Shown here one piece after another: positions 18,390 through 25,560 of a DNA stretch of 64,000 bases (position 1 is its first letter; each line of letters begins with the position of its first letter). The notes under the pieces are model-generated. The model saw only the letters and a program-made list of their open reading frames with translations. It ran no database searches and had not been told where the DNA came from. The position numbers and the translations under genes were made by a program. The stretch is from Parvibaculaceae bacterium (GTDB taxonomy: Bacteria > Pseudomonadota > Alphaproteobacteria > Parvibaculales > Parvibaculaceae): contig JAHBYJ010000001.1 of NCBI GenBank assembly GCA_019636015.1, positions 2,042,066-2,106,065 of the forward strand, in the 5' to 3' direction.

Positions 18390-19008
18390 TTTTCTTTCCT
18401 CCCTTTGATTTGCGGCGGGCGGCGTCCGGCGCAGGCAATAGCGGCCGCAACATGGCTTCGAGCTGGGCCCGTTGCCGCGCGGCGGACCATTCTTCGGGTT
18501 CGAGCGTCGCGCGGATCGAGAAACCGTCGATGATCGAGATGATCGCATCGCCCGTGACGGCTGGGTCCACCTCGCGCGCGAGCTTTCCTTCGCGTTGCTG
18601 ACGGCGGATGATCGACGCGAGCCCATCGCGGAATTCGTCGTAATAGGCCTTGTTGATGCGGGCGAGGGCGGGATCGCCCACGGCGCGGCCGAAAAAACTC
18701 ATCCAGACGCGCCATTCGCACCGGCTCTCTTCATTCACAGGCAAAATCTCCGCCGCAAGGGCAACGAGATCGTCGGCCTCGGCGCTGGTTTTGAGCTTGT
18801 GGAGAATGCCTTGCGCGAGATGATCGAGCGCGGCAAGAAGCACCGCATCCTTGTCATTGAAGTAATGCGTGAGCGCGCCGGTCGTCACGCCGGCTTCGCG
18901 GGCTACATCGACAAGCCGCGTATTGTCGATGCCCTGTTCTCCGATCACCGAAACGGCGGCGCGGGCAAAGTCTTTTCGGCGAGCTTCATGGTCGATCAGT
19001 TTTGGCAT
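18376..19008 (-). CDS. TetR-family regulator (BetI-like), upstream of PhyH gene
   Basis: A 210-residue TetR-type repressor. The helix-turn-helix is at about residues 25-50 (GIDNTRLVDVAREAGVTTGALTHYFNDKDAVL in its key residues), followed by a BetI-like C-terminal ligand domain with FGRAVGDPALARINKAYY. The ATG at 19008 gives the common 10-12-residue lead into the DNA-binding domain; the earlier ATG at 19035 adds a hydrophobic leader not expected for a regulator. The C-terminal end is very Lys-rich. It overlaps the PhyH dioxygenase, so it probably controls that enzyme and itself. Confidence 0.88.
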   Translation of the reverse strand: MPKLIDHEARRKDFARAAVSVIGEQGIDNTRLVDVAREAGVTTGALTHYFNDKDAVLLAALDHLAQGILHKLKTSAEADDLVALAAEILPVNEESRCEWRVWMSFFGRAVGDPALARINKAYYDEFRDGLASIIRRQQREGKLAREVDPAVTGDAIISIIDGFSIRATLEPEEWSAARQRAQLEAMLRPLLPAPDAARRKSKGGKKNAKA

Positions 19009-19125
19009 AATGGTGATTATATAAAAATTGAACAAGGATGCAAGAGGGAGAAGGCAAAGGCCTCAAAAACAGAAGGCTGCAAACGACTCCGTAGGCGTCT
19101 CTTGATTAGGCCGATTGAGAAGACC

Positions 19126-19152
19126 GGGCGGCGGCCCGAGAGACCGCCGCCC
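19126..19152 (-). terminator. Candidate terminator after lipoprotein gene
   Basis: GGGCGGCGG (19126-19134) pairs with CCGCCGCCC (19144-19152), a perfect 9-bp GC stem with a 9-base loop, 12 bases beyond the lipoprotein stop on the minus strand. The following sequence GGTCTTCTC is only moderately T-rich. Confidence 0.5.
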
Positions 19153-19163
19153 CACGAAGCCGC

Positions 19164-19991
19164 TTAGTTGACCGGATAGCGTATATTGGCCAGATGGCCC
19201 TGGTGCAGGAACTGGATGTTCTGGAAGCCGCCACTCTCAACGGTGTAGGTGATTTCCGACGCAGAGACGCTGTGGATGATCATTATGACACCGTCGACAT
19301 TCACCCTTTGGTCCTGCGTATTCGCCCCGAACCGGTGCTTGTCCGCATAGATAAGGCTGTGTTTGGGCAAATCGGCCCCTTTGGTCCGCGCGCCTGCGGA
19401 GGAGAGAAGAAGCTGACCTCCCTCGATGCCATCGAAATAGACGTTCATCTTGATGAGAAATTCCGGTTCGCCAATCTCCACCCTCTCGTAGGGAACGGAT
19501 GACGCGAGATCTGCGACCCCCGTGGACGGATCGAAGACGTCGAGCGGTTTGTTGAACCGCGAGAACGCATCGAAAGTTCCGTCGCCTGTCCGGTCGAGCA
19601 GACATCCGCCCAGATTGCCCGCCAGACCGCTGTATGTGACCGGCATGGCGGTACAGTAAATGGCCTCGCCGTTCTTTCCTCGCGTGAAAGCGGAGAAGGT
19701 GGCGCCCTTGGAAGCTGTGAAACGGAAAGCCCAGTTTTCGTCATTAACGTCCGCCAGAAGGCGCGCGCCATGCATGGGCCCATATGTCGCGGTGTAGATG
19801 ATTTTGTTCAGGGCGACGGTCTGCTTCACGCCAACGGCCGGTGAGCTTTCGACCAGATCGGGCTTCGGATACGCGTAATTCTGGAACTGCGGCGCCAGTA
19901 TTGCCTCTTTCTGCTCCATGCTGGTGCAGGCGGCAAGCGTGGCGAACAAGGCAAGGGCGGCCGTCGACCGGCCCCGTGTCGTGAATCTCAT
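19164..19991 (-). CDS. Putative lipoprotein of unknown function
   Basis: A 275-residue protein with a lipoprotein signal peptide: Arg residues, hydrophobic ALALFATLAAC and the lipobox LAAC with Cys near residue 22. The start at 19991 has a GGGGGGAGA site 6 bases upstream. The mature part contains a repetitive beta-rich pattern with several two-strand segments and an 'DRTGDGTFDAFSRF' stretch resembling a calcium-loop-like motif (D-x-T-G-D-G). I do not recognise the family. It sits alone between two TetR genes, with its own candidate terminator. Confidence 0.75.
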   Translation of the reverse strand: MRFTTRGRSTAALALFATLAACTSMEQKEAILAPQFQNYAYPKPDLVESSPAVGVKQTVALNKIIYTATYGPMHGARLLADVNDENWAFRFTASKGATFSAFTRGKNGEAIYCTAMPVTYSGLAGNLGGCLLDRTGDGTFDAFSRFNKPLDVFDPSTGVADLASSVPYERVEIGEPEFLIKMNVYFDGIEGGQLLLSSAGARTKGADLPKHSLIYADKHRFGANTQDQRVNVDGVIMIIHSVSASEITYTVESGGFQNIQFLHQGHLANIRYPVN

Positions 19992-20144
19992 TTGGATCTC
20001 CCCCCAGTTTTCCCGATGCAAGGAGGCACCGGGGACAATGAACTGAGCCTATCATTTTAAGCGGGGAGTTCGAACAGCTTAAACTTCTTCAATCCGTGTG
20101 CAGATTGGCATCCCTCCGGATCGATATCCGGCGTTTGATCCGGC

Positions 20145-20789
20145 TCAAACCATCTCCGCTTCCCGGTCTTCGGCCCTGCGGCCGTCCGCATTCTCTGTGC
20201 CGATGCCGTCGAGCAGCATCAGACAGATATGATCCGCCATAGCCGGGATGGAGGTTTTGCCCGGCTTGTACCATTCGACCGACCAGTTGAGCGCGCCGAG
20301 CAGCAGCATGCGCACCATGCTGAGATCCACATCGTCGCGCAGGGCGCCGGCCTTCTGCGCACGCGTCAGGATACGCCGCCACTGCGCGGCAAGGGCATCG
20401 CGTTTGGGCAGATGCCGCCGCTGAATCTCCTCCGGTATCTGGGCGAAGATGCTGATGTTGGCGGAGGTATAGTCGCAGTGCTTGAGAAGCATGGTGAGAT
20501 GCGCATCGACGGCGGCGCGGATGCGGTCGCGATGCGAAGCGTCCGGCGGCAGTCTTTCCTGGCTTTCCCGGACGGCGTCATTGACCTTGTTGGCGCCGAT
20601 ATCGAGTACTTCCTCGAGCAGCTCGTCCTTGGAACCGAAGTGGTAATAGAGGCTTCCGGCCTGCATGTCCGCCGCTCTGGCAATTTCGTTCAAGGTCGTC
20701 GCGGCATACCCCTTCTGGCGGAATGTCCGCGCGGCGGCGTCCAGAATTCGCGTACGGGTAAGGTCAGACTTGCTGCGTTCGATCGCCAC
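20145..20789 (-). CDS. TetR-family regulator divergent from alicyclic-acid gene run
   Basis: A TetR-type repressor with the helix-turn-helix at the N terminus (KGYAATTLNEIARAADMQAGSLYYHFGSKDEL in key residues) and a TetR_C-type ligand domain with 'LLLGALNWSVEWYKPG' near residue 170, typical of regulators of acyl-CoA metabolism. I place the start at GTG 20789 (214 residues) because CGGAGG lies 6 bases upstream. An ATG at 20858 would give 237 residues but has no ribosome-binding site. The gene is divergent from the BadH-like dehydrogenase, and a palindrome lies between them. Confidence 0.85.
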   Translation of the reverse strand: MAIERSKSDLTRTRILDAAARTFRQKGYAATTLNEIARAADMQAGSLYYHFGSKDELLEEVLDIGANKVNDAVRESQERLPPDASHRDRIRAAVDAHLTMLLKHCDYTSANISIFAQIPEEIQRRHLPKRDALAAQWRRILTRAQKAGALRDDVDLSMVRMLLLGALNWSVEWYKPGKTSIPAMADHICLMLLDGIGTENADGRRAEDREAEMV

Positions 20790-20845
20790 GAAAGCCTCCG
20801 CTGTTCTCGCGTAACGCTCCGATAATCGCACATGCGCGGCGGAAA

Positions 20846-20902
20846 TTCTAACGCTCATTCGAAAATTATTGCATGGGGCGGAGATTCGAACTAACGTTAG
20901 AA
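20846..20902. promoter_or_regulatory. Candidate TetR operator region (CTAACGTTAG palindrome)
   Basis: The perfect palindrome CTAACGTTAG is at 20891-20900, inside GAACTAACGTTAGAA, with TTCTAACG repeated as a half-site at 20846-20853. It lies between the divergent TetR gene and the BadH-like gene, 25 bases before the latter's start, the usual place for a TetR operator that covers both promoters. That the 20145 regulator binds it is an inference. Confidence 0.6.
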
Positions 20903-20924
20903 AAAGGGAGAGAGGGAGGAAGGC

Positions 20925-21680
20925 ATGTTGGGATTGCGCGGCAAGCCCGTGATCGTGACCGGAGGCGCGAGCGGGATCGGCAGGGCGATCGTGCTCCGGC
21001 TCGGTGAAGAGGGATGCAAGGTCGGCATTTTCGATCTGAACGAGGCGGGCGCAAGCGAAGCTGCAGAGGCGGTCCGCGCGCGTGGCGGCGCGGCATGGAG
21101 CTACAAGGTCAACATCGCCGACTACGAGCTTGTGAGCCGTGCGGTCGAAAGCTTCGAGAGGGAAGCCGGTCCGATATTCGGCCTCGTCAACAATGCCGGC
21201 TGGGACATGGCAAAGCCCTTCATCGAGACGGAACCCGAGCTCTGGCAGAAGATCATCGGCATAAATTTGTTCGGGCCGCTCAATCTCACCCATATTGTCG
21301 CGCGCCGTCTGGCGGCGCAGGGCGCGGGCCGCGTCGTCACCATTTCGTCCGATGCCGGCCGAGTCGGCTCGTCGGGTGAAGCTGTCTATTCGGCGGCGAA
21401 GGGCGGCGTCATTGCGTTGATGAAAACCTTGGCGCGGGAATTTGCACGGCAAGGGATCACCTTCAACACGATCTGCCCGGGGCCGACCGATACGCCGCTG
21501 CTTGCATCCTTCGACACGGCCGGACGCCTCACCGATGCGCTGGCCAAGGCGGTGCCGATGCGCAGGCTGGGCCGGCCGGAGGATTATCCCGGCATGGTCG
21601 CCTTTTTCCTGAGCGAAGATGCGGGCTTCATCACCGGCCAGACGATCAGCGTCTCGGGCGGCCTTTCAATGCACGGGTGA
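20925..21680 (+). CDS. badH: SDR dehydrogenase, BadH-like (2-hydroxycyclohexanecarboxyl-CoA dehydrogenase)
   Basis: A 251-residue short-chain dehydrogenase with the NAD-binding TGGASGIG (13-20), NNAG (about 88) and catalytic Ser/Tyr/Lys (ISSDAGRVGSSGEAVYSAAKGG). It resembles Rhodopseudomonas BadH beyond the general fold: NNAGWD followed by KPF..TEP, GRVGSSGEAVY, CPGPTDT, and the end GFITGQ..SVSGGL. BadH oxidises 2-hydroxycyclohexanecarboxyl-CoA to the 2-keto compound. The next gene encodes a very BadI-like hydrolase, which strongly supports this role. Recalled similarity, not a database search. Start with AGGGAGGAAGG ribosome site. Confidence 0.8.
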   Translation: MLGLRGKPVIVTGGASGIGRAIVLRLGEEGCKVGIFDLNEAGASEAAEAVRARGGAAWSYKVNIADYELVSRAVESFEREAGPIFGLVNNAGWDMAKPFIETEPELWQKIIGINLFGPLNLTHIVARRLAAQGAGRVVTISSDAGRVGSSGEAVYSAAKGGVIALMKTLAREFARQGITFNTICPGPTDTPLLASFDTAGRLTDALAKAVPMRRLGRPEDYPGMVAFFLSEDAGFITGQTISVSGGLSMHG

Positions 21681-21685
21681 GGATC

Positions 21686-22480
21686 ATGGACTACACGGAC
21701 ATTCTCTACAGTGAAAAGAATGGCGCGGCGACGATCACCATCAATCGCCCGCAGGTCTACAACGCCTTCCGCCCGAAAACCTGTCTTGAACTGATCGATG
21801 CATTCCTGAAGGCCGGCTGGAACAAGGACATTGGCGTCATCGTGCTGACGGGTGCGGGTCCCAAGGCCTTCTGCACGGGCGGCGATCAGTCCGACCACAA
21901 TGATGGCGGCTATGGCGATGGCGGCGTGCGCGGCACGATCGGCATGCCGCTCGAGGAACTGCACACCGTCATCCGCGATGTGCCGAAGCCGGTGATAGCC
22001 AAGGTGCGCGGCTATGCCATTGGCGGGGGCAATGTACTCGCAACGCTCTGCGATCTGACGCTTGCTTCCGACAATGCGATTTTCGGCCAGGTGGGCCCGA
22101 AGATGGGATCGGTCGATCCGGGTTTCGGCACGGCTTATCTCGCCCGTGTGATCGGCGAAAAGAAGGCGCGAGAGTTCTGGTACATGTGCCGCCGCTATAC
22201 GGCGCAGCAGGCGCTGGACATGGGCCTCGTCAATGCGGTCGTGCCCGACGACAAGCTCGACAGCGAGGTAGAAGCCTGGTGTGCGGAACTTGTCGAGCGC
22301 AGCCCCACGGCGATCGCAATCGCCAAGCGCTCCTTCAATGCCGACAGCGACAGTATTCGCGGCATAGGTGGCCTCGGCCTGCAAGCTCTCCGCCTGTATT
22401 ACGACACGGCGGAATCGAAAGAGGGTGTGAACGCGCTCAACGAGAAGCGGAAACCTGATTTCCGCAAACACATGAAGTAA
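21686..22480 (+). CDS. badI: 2-ketocyclohexanecarboxyl-CoA hydrolase, BadI-like
   Basis: A 264-residue crotonase-fold enzyme. BadI cleaves the ring of 2-ketocyclohexanecarboxyl-CoA to give pimeloyl-CoA. The match to R. palustris BadI is close along the whole length: FCTGGDQS, EELHT.IRDVPKPVIA, GYAIGGGNVLAT, IFGQVGPKMGSVDPG, GEKKARE.WYMC.RY, and the end ALRLYYDT.ES.EGV.AL.EKRKP.FRK. It belongs to the MenB-like subgroup rather than true hydratases. The ATG at 21686 was chosen because the product then begins like BadI and GAGG lies 5 bases upstream; a GTG at 21677 also exists. It is 5 bases downstream of the BadH-like gene. Confidence 0.88.
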   Translation: MDYTDILYSEKNGAATITINRPQVYNAFRPKTCLELIDAFLKAGWNKDIGVIVLTGAGPKAFCTGGDQSDHNDGGYGDGGVRGTIGMPLEELHTVIRDVPKPVIAKVRGYAIGGGNVLATLCDLTLASDNAIFGQVGPKMGSVDPGFGTAYLARVIGEKKAREFWYMCRRYTAQQALDMGLVNAVVPDDKLDSEVEAWCAELVERSPTAIAIAKRSFNADSDSIRGIGGLGLQALRLYYDTAESKEGVNALNEKRKPDFRKHMK

Positions 22481-22513
22481 AAGCGCAAGCCGTATAGCCA
22501 GGAATAAAGACGG

Positions 22514-23293
22514 ATGAGCGAGCCCCATGTCCTGCTATCGATCCGGGACGGCATCGGACTGATCGAGCTGAACAGGCCGGCGAAGTTCAACTGCCTGTCA
22601 TCGCAGCTCATGACCGGGATCGAGCATGCGCTCGACGCATGTGAGGGCGATGGCGGCGTCCGCGCCGTTCTTATGCGGGCCCGCGGCAAGCATTTCTGCA
22701 CCGGCGCCGATCTGGACGAGGTGCTGGATGTCCGCAACGACAAGGATCGGCTTGCGCAGTTTCTCGCCAGCGGTCATCGCATGATGCTGCGGCTTGAGGT
22801 TTCGAGGCTCCCCGTTGTGGCGCAGGTGCAGGGGCTCTGTCTTGCGGGCGGGCTTGAGCTTGCCATGGCCTGCGACGTGGTTATCGCCGCTGCATCCGCC
22901 CAGTTCGGCTGCCAGCACGCCCGCTACGGGCTGATGCCAGGCTTCGGCGGTACGCAGCGCCTGGCGCGACTCGCCGGGCAGAGACGCGCACTCGATCTGA
23001 TGTTCAGCGCGCGATGGCTCAAGGCGGGGGAGGCGCAAAGCTGGGGCCTCGTCAATTACGTGGTTGAAGACGGGGTGCTCGCCGATGAGGCGGAAGGCTA
23101 CTGCACGCAGCTCGCGACGAAGAATCCGCAAGGCATTGCCGCGATGAAGCGGACCTGCCGGGAAGGACTGGAGAGACCGCTTGATGAAGCATTGCAGATG
23201 GAACGGGAAGCCGCCGTTGCCGCGCTTATGAGCGCCAATGTGACCGAAGGCCTTGCGGCCTTCCGCGAAAACAGGGAGCCGTCATTCCGCTGA
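22514..23293 (+). CDS. Crotonase-fold enoyl-CoA hydratase/isomerase
   Basis: A 259-residue crotonase. It has the CoA/oxyanion-hole motifs HFCTGADLDEV and LCLAGGLELAMACDVV, and PGFGGTQRLARLAGQRRALDLMFSARWL. Compared with mammalian enoyl-CoA hydratase, the first catalytic Glu (FGQPE) is replaced (FGCQH) and the second Glu is Asp, so a simple hydratase role is not assured. It could act on cyclohexene-carboxyl-CoA (a BadK-like step) or as an isomerase. It lies 33 bases after badI and 27 before the P450 gene, in one apparent operon. Confidence 0.8.
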   Translation: MSEPHVLLSIRDGIGLIELNRPAKFNCLSSQLMTGIEHALDACEGDGGVRAVLMRARGKHFCTGADLDEVLDVRNDKDRLAQFLASGHRMMLRLEVSRLPVVAQVQGLCLAGGLELAMACDVVIAAASAQFGCQHARYGLMPGFGGTQRLARLAGQRRALDLMFSARWLKAGEAQSWGLVNYVVEDGVLADEAEGYCTQLATKNPQGIAAMKRTCREGLERPLDEALQMEREAAVAALMSANVTEGLAAFRENREPSFR

Positions 23294-23320
23294 CGGCCAG
23301 GGAAAACAGGGGAGCATGCC

Positions 23321-24586
23321 ATGAGCACCGTCACAGCTGCCGCACGTGAAAAGCCCGCGCCGGACCCTTACACGATCCCGCTCGACCGTATCGATGTGAG
23401 CGACCCGGAACTCTACCGCACCAACCGCATGTGGTCCTATTTCGCGCGTCTGCGCCGCGAAGCGCCCGTGCATTACTGTGCCGAGAGCGCCTATGGCTCT
23501 TTCTGGTCGGTGACGAAATACAAGGACATCATGCATGTCGAGTCGAACCACGCCCTCTTCTCCTCGGACGTGGCCTATGGCGGTGTGACGCTGCGCGATG
23601 GCAATGCGGGACTTATGCTGCCGATGTTCATCGCAATGGACCCGCCGAAGCATGACGAGCAGCGCAAGGTGGTGAGCCCCATCGTCGCGCCATCGAACCT
23701 CGCCAAACTTGAAAGCACAATCAGGGAGCGCGTCGGGAAAATTCTTGACGCGCTGCCCCGCAACGAGCCGTTCAACTGGGTGGACCGTGTATCTATCGAA
23801 CTGACGACGCAGATGCTTGCGACCCTGTTCGACTTCCCCTGGGAGGAGCGGCGGAACCTCACCCGTTGGTCCGATCTCGCCGTCTCCGAAGAAGCCTATC
23901 TGAGCAAGGAAGCGGAAGATGCGCGCGCCGCGGACCTGCAGCAGGCGGCGGCCGCCTTTATCGGCATGTGGAACGAGCGCGTGAATGCGTCCGAGCCCGG
24001 CGGAGATCTGATCTCCATGCTCGCGCATGGCGAAGCCACGCGGAACATGAGCCAGGAGGAATATCTCGGCAATTGCTTCCTGCTGCTGGTAGGCGGCAAC
24101 GACACAACGCGCAACTCGATCAGCGGTGGCTTGCTGGCGCTCAGTCAGCACCCGGGCGAATACCGCAAGCTGCTCGACAATCCGCGGCTCGTCGAAAGCA
24201 TGGTGCCGGAGATATTGCGCTACCAGACGCCCCTGTCGCATATGCGCCGGACGGCCACCACGAACACGGAGCTTGGCGGCAAGCAGATCAGGAAGGGCGA
24301 CAAGGTCGTCATGTGGTACGTCTCGGGCAACAGGGACGACGAAGCGATAGAAAATCCCAACAGCTTCATCATCGACCGCGCCCGGCCGCGCCAGCATCTC
24401 TCTTTCGGCTTCGGCATTCACCGTTGCATGGGAAATCGTCTCGCCGAGATGCAGCTGAAGATTCTCTGGGAGGAAATACTGAAACGCTGGCCGGACCGCC
24501 CGATTGAAGTGGTCGGAGAGCCGGTACTCGTCTACTCGAATTTCATCAAGGGCATTGAAGAACTCCCGGTCGTCATCAGGGAGTGA
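23321..24586 (+). CDS. Cytochrome P450, CYP153-like
   Basis: A 421-residue soluble bacterial class I P450. Seen: I-helix motif LLLVGGNDTTRNSISGG (about 250), ExxR as EILR (about 292), haem-binding loop FGFGIHRCMGNRLAEMQ with the axial Cys (about 368). The GGNDTTRNS and HLSFGFGIHRC.GNRLAE.QL..WEEILKR segments are characteristic of the CYP153 alkane/alicyclic hydroxylase family; some other bacterial P450 families share parts, so CYP153 membership is probable, not proven. CYP153 enzymes hydroxylate unactivated CH bonds with ferredoxin and ferredoxin reductase; neither partner gene is nearby. It overlaps the next gene region within a few bases. Confidence 0.85.
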   Translation: MSTVTAAAREKPAPDPYTIPLDRIDVSDPELYRTNRMWSYFARLRREAPVHYCAESAYGSFWSVTKYKDIMHVESNHALFSSDVAYGGVTLRDGNAGLMLPMFIAMDPPKHDEQRKVVSPIVAPSNLAKLESTIRERVGKILDALPRNEPFNWVDRVSIELTTQMLATLFDFPWEERRNLTRWSDLAVSEEAYLSKEAEDARAADLQQAAAAFIGMWNERVNASEPGGDLISMLAHGEATRNMSQEEYLGNCFLLLVGGNDTTRNSISGGLLALSQHPGEYRKLLDNPRLVESMVPEILRYQTPLSHMRRTATTNTELGGKQIRKGDKVVMWYVSGNRDDEAIENPNSFIIDRARPRQHLSFGFGIHRCMGNRLAEMQLKILWEEILKRWPDRPIEVVGEPVLVYSNFIKGIEELPVVIRE

Positions 24587-24591
24587 TGAGG

Positions 24592-25404
24592 ATGAAAGTG
24601 CCTTACGTTCTCGCGGAGCGGGACGGGCCCATCGGGCGCATTGTCCTGAACCGGCCTGATATCCTGAATCCTCTCTGTCCCGATACATTTGCTCAGTGCC
24701 GGGCGGCGCTGCATTCCTTCCGCGAGGCGGGCGCGATCAGGGTCGTGGTGCTGACGGGAGCGGGGCGAGCTTTCTGTGCGGGCGCGGATTTGACGTTCCT
24801 GAGTGAGATGCTCGAGAGGGAGCCCTTCGGCGAGGGCAGCCGCTATGAGGCCATGAACGACATCTTGCGGGAGGGCCATGCACTCGTCAGGGAGTTGAAG
24901 GCATTTCCCGGTCCGGTCGTTTCGCTGCTGAACGGCCCGGCAGTGGGTGGCGGGGCCGGTCTTGCGCTTTCGGCCGACATCGTGCTGGCGGCAAACTCGG
25001 CTTACTTCGCGCTGCCCTTTGTGCCGAAGCTCGGCCTCATACCCGACCTGGGCGGTTTCGCATCCATGCAGAAGCGAATGGGCACGGCGCGCGCGATGGC
25101 CTTTGCACTGCTCGGAGACAGGCTCGATGCAGCAATAGCGGCGGAACTCGGTCTCATCTGGCGTTCCGTGCCGGACGAGCGGTTTGCCGAAGCAGGTGCC
25201 GATCTGCTTGCTCGCCTTTCGGCGCTGCCTCGAGGCGCCGTGGCCGCTATCAAGGAGATGTCCGCACAGGCCCAGGAGAATCCGCTGTCCGAGACACTCG
25301 ATCTCGAACGGGAATTGCAGTCCCGTCTCTTTGCCTCGCCGGATGCCTTCGAAGGCATATCCGCTTTTCTGGAGAAGCGTCGTCCCTTGTTTGCGGGCGG
25401 GTGA
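24592..25404 (+). CDS. PaaG-like enoyl-CoA isomerase (crotonase family)
   Basis: A 270-residue crotonase. Both Glu residues of hydratases are missing (FALPF in place of FGQPE), but Asp of the KLGLIPDLGG motif (about 145) occupies the catalytic position of PaaG, the 1,2-epoxyphenylacetyl-CoA isomerase. Similarity to PaaG extends to ARAMAFALLG, ELGLIW..V and the end EGISAFLEKRRP.F. PaaG-type enzymes convert epoxide to oxepin rings or shift double bonds. The start at 24592 has an AGGGAG site 8 bases upstream; an ATG at 24586 overlaps the P450 stop. Whether it works on an epoxide or shifts a double bond cannot be decided here. Confidence 0.78.
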   Translation: MKVPYVLAERDGPIGRIVLNRPDILNPLCPDTFAQCRAALHSFREAGAIRVVVLTGAGRAFCAGADLTFLSEMLEREPFGEGSRYEAMNDILREGHALVRELKAFPGPVVSLLNGPAVGGGAGLALSADIVLAANSAYFALPFVPKLGLIPDLGGFASMQKRMGTARAMAFALLGDRLDAAIAAELGLIWRSVPDERFAEAGADLLARLSALPRGAVAAIKEMSAQAQENPLSETLDLERELQSRLFASPDAFEGISAFLEKRRPLFAGG

Positions 25405-25560
25405 TCGGCCCGACAAACGGAAATTCCCGGACTTGACCCAGCGTCACGCGGCGTCGGATCGAGCATCGCGCAATTTGCTGCCCCGGCGCTCGTCAATGGC
25501 TGGGTGCGATGTGCTATAGCCTTTTCCGGTGCAATCCGCAGAGGAACAAGGCAGAGAAAG

